8,793 bases of DNA. It comes from Pseudomonadota bacterium. Its GTDB lineage: Bacteria > Desulfobacterota > Syntrophobacteria > Syntrophobacterales > Syntrophobacteraceae. Below the pieces are notes generated by a model. That model was not told where the DNA came from and did not search any database. It saw nothing but the letters and a program-made list of their open reading frames with translations. The stretch spans positions 1 through 8,793 of the forward strand of contig JAEZHY010000217.1 of NCBI GenBank assembly GCA_023416335.1, given 5' to 3'. Made by a program: the position numbers and the translations under genes. This document shows positions 1-5,470 of this stretch, in pieces. Numbering within the stretch: the first letter of the stretch is position 1; each line of letters begins with the position of its first letter.

Positions 1-207
1 CCGTAGGGTCCCCTTGCGGGCTTAGACTTCTCATCTTGTTTTTATCCGTGTTTATCCGTGTCCATCCGTGTCAAAATGGGGCGGCGGCAACTCCGAATCG
101 GCTTGTTCTTTAATTTCGACGGGAGAACACCGTAGGGTCCCCTTGCGGGCTTAGACTTCTCATCTTGTTTTTATCCGTGTTTATCCGTGTCCATCCGTGT
201 CAAAATG
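1..207. repeat. Two tandem right-arm repeat units, 129-bp period
   Basis: Positions 1-78 and 130-207 are identical over 78 bp, so the period is 129 bp. Each copy has a short hairpin-forming stretch (1-19 and 130-148: stem CCGTAGGG with CCCTTGCGG-type partner, two G-T pairs, 3-nt loop). This is followed by a T-rich linker and three decamers TTTATCCGTG, TTTATCCGTG, TCCATCCGTG (41-70 and 170-199). The decamers are the reverse complement of the ACACGGAT-type decamers found elsewhere in the window. The spacer at 79-129 resembles 5341-5391 and 8720-8765, so this is a recurrent unit and not a local duplication alone. The first unit is cut by the window edge. No open frame here is credible. Confidence 0.9.
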
Positions 208-549
208 CAGTAGGGATCTTCGCATAATCCAACTGCAAATTTACCGTTTTATGATATGATTGCCCCCTTATTTGTTTCGCTGCCCGGCGGTCATCCGTCC
301 CAACCCGGCTCGAATTCTGATAGATCTCCTCCTCGTCTTCTTCCGGTCCGCACCTGGGCGCCGACATTCCGGCCTGTTTCAAGAGATCATTTTTTTCCGC
401 CTTAGCGGAACCCGCCGCCGGCATCGGCTGCAGGTCATCCGGAAACAAGGCTTACGAAGTGTTTTAGGAAATTCTTCACAACTAGCTTTTAGCTTTTGGT
501 CAACTCCAATGAGGCAGTTAAACCCGAAAACGTGCGGAGGACGCTTCAG
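208..549. other. Gene-free leader region upstream of acyl-CoA dehydrogenase
   Basis: This 342-bp stretch holds no convincing gene. It contains a possible extended -10 promoter near 252-260 and a short inverted repeat TTCCGC-CTTA-GCGGAA near 396-412 that is preceded, not followed, by T residues on the plus strand. An 82-codon minus-strand frame (448 to 200) begins at TTG directly after a stop, has no visible ribosome binding site, and ends at the edge of the repeat, so I do not call it a gene. If the promoter is real, the transcript has an untranslated leader of roughly 280 nt, long enough to hold regulatory structure, but I recognise no known riboswitch. Confidence 0.4.
233..260 (+). promoter_or_regulatory. 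Possible extended -10 promoter for the dehydrogenase/ETF operon
   Basis: An extended -10 element, TGATATGAT, lies at 252-260 (TGn followed by TATGAT, five of six matches to TATAAT). A weak -35 candidate CTGCAA at 233-238 matches TTGACA at three positions with a 16-bp spacer. Transcription would begin near 267. This is a consensus match only; a promoter nearer the gene is not excluded. Confidence 0.35.
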
Positions 550-1686
550 ATGATTGATTTCACATTTACCGAAGAACAGGAAATGTTCAGGAAAATGGCC
601 CGGGAGTTTGCGGAAACCCAGGTTGCGGCTTTTATCCCGGAAATGGAGAAAACGGCCAAGGTCCCCCCCGACCTCGTCAAGGCCCTGGCTGAAGCGGAGA
701 TGCTTGCGATAACCATTCCGGAACAGTATGGGGGGCTTGGGCTCGGATATGTCGCGAGGATGATCGCCCTGGAGGAGATAAGCCGAATTTCCGTGGCCAC
801 CGCCATGATGCTCCAGGTGTTCGCGCTCGGAATCGATCCGATCGTCCGGTTTGGAAACGAAGATCAGAAGAAGAAGTACCTCCCGAAGCTGGCCGCCGGC
901 GAATGGCTCGCCACGGTGGCCGTTACCGAACCTACCGGCGGATCCGACCCAACGGGAGCCCGCACGACTTACCGCAAGGATGGAAGCGATTTCATCGTAT
1001 CCGGCCGCAAGTGTTTTATTACGAACGCCCACATTGCTCACATTATTACGGTTCTGGCCAAGGATGAAAACGATCCGAAGGCTTTTTCGGCGCTCATTAT
1101 GGAGAAGGGACAATCGGGCTTCAAAGCGACTCACGAGGAGCACAAGGTTGGGATGAGGGGCTGCAACACCGGCGAACTCAGCCTGGAACAATGCAGAGTG
1201 CCTGCTGAAAACCTGCTGGGCCAGGAAGGCAAAGGGCTGCGGGTGACCATGGCCGCCATCGGAGACGTAGGTCGCGGCGGCATGGTGGGCTGTGCGCTCG
1301 GAGTTCAGGCCGCATGCCTGGAAGCGTCGGTCAAGTTCGCAAAGGAACGCATTCTTTATGGAAAGCCCATCGCCCAGTTGCAAACCATCCAGAACAAGAT
1401 CGCAGAAATGAAAATCGACATGGATGCGGGACGCCTTCTTGCTTACAGGGCGGCGGCGATGCAGGACAACGGACAGGCGAGCAACAACGAATTTGCAGTC
1501 GCCAAATACTTCACCACCGAAGCTGCCCAGAAAGCCGCCAAGCTCGCCGTGGACATCCACGGCGGCTACGGCTGCATGGAAGAATATGCGGTCAGCCGGT
1601 ATTTGCGGGATTCCTTCGTGCTCGGCCCCTCGGCGGGGACGAGCGACATCATGAAAGTGATCATCGCCCGCTGGGTACTGGGCTGA
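550..1686 (+). CDS. Acyl-CoA dehydrogenase family protein lacking the usual catalytic glutamate
   Basis: The 378-residue product has normal family length. The family is FAD-dependent and cytoplasmic, and normally makes trans-2-enoyl-CoA from acyl-CoA (or the reverse), exchanging electrons with ETF. The flavin signature AVTEPTGGSD lies near residues 122-131, the helix segment FAKERILYGKPI follows residue 257, and the C-terminal block has IHGGYG and SRYLRD. The catalytic Glu of the usual YEGT motif is replaced: the sequence is GPSAGTSDI with Ala362. The alternative helix-G Glu of isovaleryl-CoA dehydrogenase aligns with Gly241 in IGDVGRGG. I chose ATG at 550 because GGAGG at 536-540 lies 9 nt upstream and the next residues, MIDFTFTEEQ, are the family N-terminus; a TTG at 496 is in frame but lacks a ribosome site. 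It is followed by etfB and etfA in the same orientation, its likely electron partner. The substrate cannot be read from the sequence. Confidence 0.93.
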   Translation: MIDFTFTEEQEMFRKMAREFAETQVAAFIPEMEKTAKVPPDLVKALAEAEMLAITIPEQYGGLGLGYVARMIALEEISRISVATAMMLQVFALGIDPIVRFGNEDQKKKYLPKLAAGEWLATVAVTEPTGGSDPTGARTTYRKDGSDFIVSGRKCFITNAHIAHIITVLAKDENDPKAFSALIMEKGQSGFKATHEEHKVGMRGCNTGELSLEQCRVPAENLLGQEGKGLRVTMAAIGDVGRGGMVGCALGVQAACLEASVKFAKERILYGKPIAQLQTIQNKIAEMKIDMDAGRLLAYRAAAMQDNGQASNNEFAVAKYFTTEAAQKAAKLAVDIHGGYGCMEEYAVSRYLRDSFVLGPSAGTSDIMKVIIARWVLG

Positions 1687-1699
1687 TTACGGAGTTTCC

Positions 1700-1729
1700 G
1701 CCTGCACGCCTCGATGACGGCGTGCAGGC
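1700..1729 (+). promoter_or_regulatory. Intercistronic hairpin between dehydrogenase and etfB
   Basis: A perfect 11-bp inverted repeat, GCCTGCACGCC at 1700-1710 and GGCGTGCAGGC at 1719-1729, encloses an 8-nt loop. It starts 13 nt after the dehydrogenase stop and ends 7 nt before the GGAG ribosome site of etfB at 1737-1740. No T run follows, so it is not a typical intrinsic terminator. Protecting the upstream 3' end, or setting different expression levels for dehydrogenase and ETF, would fit. Confidence 0.6.
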
Positions 1730-1750
1730 ACAACATGGAGTGTAGTTCGA

Positions 1751-2545
1751 ATGAACATAGCCGTCTGCGTGAAGGCCGTTCCGGATCCGAAAGAGATCTG
1801 CAAAATTAAAATCGATCCCGTGACCAAAACACTGACGCGGTGCGACGTTCCGTTTGTCATCAACCCCGTCGACAAACATGCCCTCGAAGCGGCCCTGCAG
1901 CTCAAAGAAGCCGGCGGTGCATCGGTTTGCGTTCTCAGTATGGGCCCTCCTCCGGCCGCAACCATTGTGAAGGAGTGCATGGCCCTGGGCGCCGACCGGG
2001 GCATTCTGCTTTCCGACCGGGCTTTCGGCGGGGCCGACGCCTTCGCCACGGCATACACCCTGGCCAAAGGCATAGAAAAAGCGGGCAACTTCGACCTGGT
2101 TCTGTGCGGAATGGCCAGCAGCGACGGCGCAACCGAATGGGTGGGACCGCAGATTGCCGAGTTTCTCGGAATCCCCATGGTTGCTATGGTCCGGAAATTC
2201 GAATCCCGCGAAGGCGACCGGTGGCTCGTGCAGGCGGATTGGCAGGATGGATACCGCAGGGCTGAAATCCGGATGCCGGCCCTGTTTACGATAACGAGAG
2301 AATTGAACAAACCGCGGCCGCTGAGCTTTTCCGGGATAATCAAGGCCCGCAAAAAGGTCATAGAGGAATGGGGGGCGGACCAGCTCGCCGTGCAGCCGGA
2401 GCAGGTCGGCTCCAAAGGATCGCCGACCATTGTTTCCGAAATAGCCGTCGTGGAAAACAAAAGGAATACGGAACTGCTCCAGGGGAGCCTCGACGAAAAG
2501 GCTGACAGGCTTGTCTCCATTCTTTCGGAAATCGGCGTCATTTAA
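1751..2545 (+). CDS. etfB: Electron transfer flavoprotein beta subunit
   Basis: The 264-residue product is the beta (FixA-like) subunit of a heterodimeric ETF, which shuttles electrons between acyl-CoA dehydrogenases and membrane or ferredoxin/NAD partners. Family hallmarks are KAVPDP at 8-13, NPVDKHALEAAL at 38-49, the nucleotide-binding stretch GMASSDGATEWVGPQIAEFL at 120-139, and the dehydrogenase-contact segment GIIKARKK at 195-202. The usual acidic ETF-beta signature before the PAL segment is altered: QDGYRRAEIRMPALFT has Arg residues where Glu is common. GGAG at 1737-1740 lies 10 nt before the ATG. The gene begins 64 bp after the dehydrogenase and ends 32 bp before etfA. Whether the second nucleotide site holds AMP (ordinary ETF) or FAD (bifurcating ETF) cannot be decided by eye, although the DGxT...VGP loop resembles FixA/bifurcating members. 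Confidence 0.93.
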   Translation: MNIAVCVKAVPDPKEICKIKIDPVTKTLTRCDVPFVINPVDKHALEAALQLKEAGGASVCVLSMGPPPAATIVKECMALGADRGILLSDRAFGGADAFATAYTLAKGIEKAGNFDLVLCGMASSDGATEWVGPQIAEFLGIPMVAMVRKFESREGDRWLVQADWQDGYRRAEIRMPALFTITRELNKPRPLSFSGIIKARKKVIEEWGADQLAVQPEQVGSKGSPTIVSEIAVVENKRNTELLQGSLDEKADRLVSILSEIGVI

Positions 2546-2577
2546 GTAAACATTGCATCTGTCGGGGTATTTTTATC

Positions 2578-3585
2578 ATGAAAGAAAAATTCGGTCCCGT
2601 CTGGGTAATTGCCGAGCAGGATGAATGCAGGATTGAAACCGTCTCTCTTCAACTTCTCGGTAAGGCACGGGAACTGGCGGATGAACTGGGTGTGTCCTGC
2701 GAAGCCGTGCTTCTTGGACATGGAATGCAGGAAGCCGGCCGGGCGCTCATAAGTGCCGGCGCAGACCGCGTCTTTCTGGCGGATGCCGAATCTCTCCGGC
2801 TCTATCAGCCGGTCCTCTATACGGAAATCATCTGTTCGCTTGCCCGGGAGCACAATCCCGAAATAATCCTGATCGGCTCGACCTGCATGGGCCGCGAACT
2901 CGCCCCGCTGGTTGCGGCAAGGCTAAAGACCGGCCTTGCGGCCCACTGCACAGGGCTTCGGCATGATGAAAACTTTAATCTGAAACAGCAGATCCCGGCC
3001 TACGGCGGCCTCATGTCCATTCTCTGCCCCGAGAAGCGCCCCCAGATGGCGACCGTTGCCGGCGGCGTGTTCAAGCTGCCGAAAATGGATGACGGGCGCA
3101 AAGGGGAAATCGTTTCCATTCCGGTCCCCGAAACATCCGACATGCCGGTCAGGACCCTGGAGATCGTCAGGGAACCGCGGGCGGGAGTGCGCCTCGAGGA
3201 TGCCCGCACGATCGTCACCGGCGGTGCAGGAACCGGCGGCCCCGAAGGTTGGGAGAAAGTCAGGGAACTGGCTGCCGCACTCGAAGCCGCCCTCGGCTGC
3301 ACGCGTCCAGCCGTGGACGAAGGCTGGGCCGCCCTGGATATCATGATCGGGCAGAGCGGCAAGATGGTCAGCCCCGAAGTCTACATAGGCATAGGTCTAT
3401 CCGGCGAGCAGCAGCACATGGTGGGAATCGTCGGCGCCCGGCTCATGATCGCAGTCAACAACGACCCCAAGTCCCCTGTCTTCTCGCAGGTCGATATAGG
3501 CATCGTAGAAAACTGCCAAGATTTTCTGCCCGTACTTATCGCAAAAATCAGAGAACACCGGGAAAACATTTTGCGACACGGATAA
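2578..3585 (+). CDS. etfA: Electron transfer flavoprotein alpha subunit with a repeat-encoded C-terminus
   Basis: The 335-residue alpha (FixB-like) subunit carries the FAD domain. The N-terminal domain has GRELAPLVAARLKTGLAA near 105-122. The C-terminal FAD domain has AVDEGW at 245-250, GQSGK at 258-262, GLSGEQQH at 273-280 and VNNDPKSPVF at 293-302, all family-typical. Two basic positions differ from what I expect: the GGRG motif is TGGAG, with Ala217 in place of the flavin-contacting Arg, and the ATVRPGVF stretch reads ATVAGGVF near 158-165. There is no extra ferredoxin-like domain. The start at 2578 follows a weak GGGG at 2564-2567. The last codons, encoding ILRHG, and the TAA stop lie in a partial ACACGGAT repeat (3563-3590), so the natural C-terminus was probably altered by repeat insertion. 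It should pair with EtfB and serve the dehydrogenase upstream. Confidence 0.93.
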   Translation: MKEKFGPVWVIAEQDECRIETVSLQLLGKARELADELGVSCEAVLLGHGMQEAGRALISAGADRVFLADAESLRLYQPVLYTEIICSLAREHNPEIILIGSTCMGRELAPLVAARLKTGLAAHCTGLRHDENFNLKQQIPAYGGLMSILCPEKRPQMATVAGGVFKLPKMDDGRKGEIVSIPVPETSDMPVRTLEIVREPRAGVRLEDARTIVTGGAGTGGPEGWEKVRELAAALEAALGCTRPAVDEGWAALDIMIGQSGKMVSPEVYIGIGLSGEQQHMVGIVGARLMIAVNNDPKSPVFSQVDIGIVENCQDFLPVLIAKIREHRENILRHG

Positions 3586-3590
3586 ACACG
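3563..3590 (+). repeat. Truncated left-arm repeat overlapping the etfA 3' end
   Basis: This fragment matches the outer edge of the left arms at 3603-3632 and 5152-5181: AAAACATTTTGCG, then decamer ACACGGATAA (3576-3585), then ACACG. It breaks off where the next copy begins at 3592. It contributes the last codons and the TAA stop (3583-3585) of etfA. Confidence 0.8.
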
Positions 3591-3591
3591 T

Positions 3592-3738
3592 CTGCCGAAA
3601 CCAAAAACATTTTACGACACGGATGAACACGGATAGACACGGATGGAGAGAGCGACAAAGAATTTGTTCAAGAGAAATCCGCTAACCAGCTCAATTCATC
3701 TCACATCACAGCTATTGAGCCGGTAAGTCCTTATATGA
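3592..3738 (+). repeat. Left half-element with hairpin, no right arm
   Basis: The outer box CTGCCGAAACC is followed by three decamers ACACGGATGA, ACACGGATAG, ACACGGATGG at 3617-3646, then a conserved interior with a hairpin. The stem is CCAGCTCAAT (3686-3695) with ATTGAGCCGG (3714-3723), one mismatch, 18-nt loop. Similarity to the next element ends near TATATGA at 3738. No right arm follows before the next left end begins at 3754, so the two left halves stand as direct repeats 162 bp apart and about 90 percent identical by eye. Confidence 0.85.
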
Positions 3739-3753
3739 GAAACAGCCCCAAGC

Positions 3754-3956
3754 CTGCCCAAACCAAAAACACTTTACGACACGGATGAACACGGATAGAC
3801 ACGGATGGAGAGAGCGGCAAAAGAATTTTATTCAGGAGAAATCCGCCAACCGGCTCAATTCATCTCACATCACAGTATTGAGCCGAAAAGTCTTTATATA
3901 TGAACTTAGACTTCTCATCTTGTTTTTATCCGTGTTTATCCGTGTCCATCCGTGTC
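3754..3956 (+). mobile_element. Complete MITE-like element with inverted decamer arms
   Basis: This 203-bp copy has both ends. The left arm has decamers at 3779-3808 (ACACGGATGA, ACACGGATAG, ACACGGATGG). The right arm at 3925-3954 is the same motif inverted (TTTATCCGTG twice, then TCCATCCGTG). Read from the outside inward the arms match at 26 of 30 positions. The central hairpin pairs CGGCTCAAT (3851-3859) with ATTGAGCCG (3877-3885). It encodes no transposase and shows no target duplication I can identify. The structure resembles a miniature inverted-repeat element or a REP-type palindrome; mobility is inferred from the copies, not shown. Confidence 0.7.
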
Positions 3957-4041
3957 AAAAAATAGAGCCCATGTCGCATGGCGCCATTCTGTTTTTTCAA
4001 AATACTGGCCCACACTTCAATAAATACATCCCTAGCCCGAT

Positions 4042-4070
4042 TTCGCAAGCTTGTCTTCCGGCCATATGAT
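4042..4070 (+). promoter_or_regulatory. Candidate sigma-70 promoter for the patatin-like gene
   Basis: TTCGCA at 4042-4047 (four of six matches to TTGACA), a 17-bp spacer, and TATGAT at 4065-4070 (five of six) would start transcription near 4077. That gives a leader of about 43 nt. It lies outside the repeats. The rest of 3957-4119 shows nothing else I can name. Confidence 0.45.
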
Positions 4071-4119
4071 GCAGGTTATGTTTTGCATTGGAATTCATTG
4101 AGAAAAGAAAGGTGCAAAA

Positions 4120-5127
4120 TTGAAACTGATTGAACTTGCACTGCAAGGCGGGGGCTCTCACGGCGCGTTTACCTGGGGAGTTCTGGACTGTCTGCTTGGG
4201 GATGACCGGGTCGGGATCGAAGGAATCAGCGGCACCAGTGCCGGTGCTATGAACGCGGTAGTGGTAGCTGATGGGCTCGACCGTGGAGGCAGAACAGGGG
4301 CTCGTGAGGCATTAAGCCGCTTTTGGGGGACTATCAGCAAATCCGCAGTGCTTTCACCCTTCCAGCGTTCGCCACTGGATCGCCTGCTCGGGCGCTGGAC
4401 CTTGGATACGTCACCGGGATTCATTGCTTTCGACCTTTTGTCGCGTCTGGTTTCTCCTTACGATCTCAACCCTTTCAATTTCAATCCGCTTCGCACACAA
4501 CTCGACGAACTGGTAGACTTCGAACACGTGCGCCATGCCGAGGGAATCAAATTGTTCGTTGCCGCCACCAACGTGCGCACCGGCAAGCAGCAAGTCTTTC
4601 GTCGTGAAGAGATGACAGTGGATATGGTAATGGCCTCCGCATGCCTGCCATTCCTTTTCCACGCTGTAGAAATTGATGGACAGGCTTACTGGGACGGCGG
4701 CTACATGGGTAATCCCACCCTGCTTCCGCTTGTTGAAGAGTGCGGGGGACGCGATATCGTGGTCGTGCAAATCAACCCATTAATGCGGGAAGAGATCCCT
4801 CGCAGAGCCGCAGACATTCTCAACCGCGTCAATGAGATCTCGTTCAATGCCGCACTGATAAAGGAGGTCCGCACGATTGCACTGCTAAAGAAACTCATCG
4901 AAGTGCAGGACATTGAAGAAGAAAGATTCAAGGACGTATTTTTTCACCGCATCAATGCGGATGAGGAACTCAAACAGCTCAGCGTTTCCAGCAAGCTCAA
5001 CGCAGAATGGGCATTTCTCGAGCATTTGCACGATGTGGGTTTTCGAACAGCCGAAGTTTGGCTGAACGAAAATTATGATTCTCTGGGGAACCGCTCCACA
5101 CTCGACATCGACGCTGTCTATCTATGA
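4120..5127 (+). CDS. Patatin-like phospholipase family protein
   Basis: The 335-residue product belongs to the bacterial patatin family, Ser-Asp dyad acyl hydrolases acting on phospholipids or other acyl esters. The oxyanion motif GGGSHGAF begins at residue 10. The nucleophile elbow GTSAG has Ser40. The second catalytic residue is Asp192 in the DGG motif (YWDGGYMGNP). There is no signal peptide, so a cytoplasmic or peripheral membrane location is likely. The start is TTG at 4120, the only reasonable one: AAGGTG at 4109-4114 precedes it by 5 nt and an in-frame stop lies at 4099-4101. The gene stands alone, flanked by complete repeat elements in direct orientation, and base composition in lines I counted looks lower in GC than the ABC operon. 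Acquisition together with the repeats is possible. The physiological substrate is unknown. Confidence 0.92.
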   Translation: MKLIELALQGGGSHGAFTWGVLDCLLGDDRVGIEGISGTSAGAMNAVVVADGLDRGGRTGAREALSRFWGTISKSAVLSPFQRSPLDRLLGRWTLDTSPGFIAFDLLSRLVSPYDLNPFNFNPLRTQLDELVDFEHVRHAEGIKLFVAATNVRTGKQQVFRREEMTVDMVMASACLPFLFHAVEIDGQAYWDGGYMGNPTLLPLVEECGGRDIVVVQINPLMREEIPRRAADILNRVNEISFNAALIKEVRTIALLKKLIEVQDIEEERFKDVFFHRINADEELKQLSVSSKLNAEWAFLEHLHDVGFRTAEVWLNENYDSLGNRSTLDIDAVYL

Positions 5128-5140
5128 CCTGGCCCCAACG

Positions 5141-5333
5141 CTGCCCAAACCAAAAACATTTTACGACACGGATGAACACGGATAGACACAGATGGAGAGA
5201 ACGGCAATAGAATCTATTCGGGGGAAATCTGCTAACCGGCTCAGTTCATCTCACATCACAACTATTGAGCCGGAGAGTCCTTATGAGCTTAGAATTTCGT
5301 TTTTATCCGTGTTTATCCGTGTCCATCCGTGTC
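5141..5333 (+). mobile_element. Complete MITE-like element downstream of the patatin-like gene
   Basis: This 193-bp copy starts 14 bp after the lipase stop with CTGCCCAAACC. Left decamers lie at 5166-5195, the third altered to ACACAGATGG. The hairpin pairs CCGGCTCAGT (5236-5245) with ATTGAGCCGG (5264-5273), with one G-T pair (5244 with 5265). Right-arm decamers lie at 5302-5331. It has the same orientation as the copy at 3754-3956. The block between two convergent genes may also affect transcript ends, but no T tract follows the hairpin. Confidence 0.7.
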
Positions 5334-5470
5334 AACAAAAGGCATCGGCGGCAACCCCGAATCGGCTTATTCTTTAATTTTGACAGGGAATACCGCTGGC
5401 TCCTCCTGCGAGCCTAGACCTTTCATCTTGTTTTTATCCGTGTCTATCCGTGTCCATCCGTGTCAAAAGG
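5334..5470. repeat. Right-arm repeat unit overlapping the ABC ATPase 3' end
   Basis: This unit resembles 73-207: a GGCGGCAAC-type spacer, a CTTATTCTTTAATTTTGAC stretch, a T-rich linker, then decamers TTTATCCGTG, TCTATCCGTG, TCCATCCGTG at 5433-5462. The decamers repeat those of the element just upstream with a 131-bp offset. The last two decamers encode, on the minus strand, the final residues and the TAG stop of the ABC ATPase. Confidence 0.85.

Noticed and set aside
1..207. CRISPR array
   Set aside because: The decamers are contiguous with no unique spacers, and the 129-bp units are repeated throughout, including the would-be spacers.
396..412. Intrinsic terminator at the TTCCGC/GCGGAA inverted repeat
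   Set aside because: The T run precedes the stem on the plus strand, and on the minus strand the stem is followed by A residues. Neither orientation gives a terminator.
200..448. 82-codon minus-strand frame upstream of the dehydrogenase
   Set aside because: The start is TTG immediately after a stop, with no ribosome site and no recognisable family. Its end at the repeat edge is noted as part of the stop-cassette observation.
496..549. N-terminal extension of the dehydrogenase from TTG at 496
   Set aside because: It lacks a ribosome binding site and adds residues absent from the family. ATG at 550 has GGAGG at proper spacing.
379..1560. 393-codon minus-strand frame opposite the acyl-CoA dehydrogenase
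   Set aside because: It is antisense to a clear family member and has no recognisable domain. Long antisense frames are common in GC-rich coding DNA.
1687..2541. 284-codon minus-strand frame opposite etfB
   Set aside because: It mirrors the etfB codon pattern and is rich in Ser, Arg and Pro with no family features, so it is a shadow frame.
3785..4069. 94-codon plus-strand frame between etfA and the patatin-like gene
   Set aside because: Its translation is almost entirely repeat-element sequence read in the one frame left open, and related frames recur at other copies. No ribosome site or protein family is recognisable.
5236..5273. Bidirectional terminator between the convergent patatin-like and ABC genes
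   Set aside because: The hairpin stem is good but the loop is 18 nt and no T tract follows on either strand, so it is treated as part of the repeat element.
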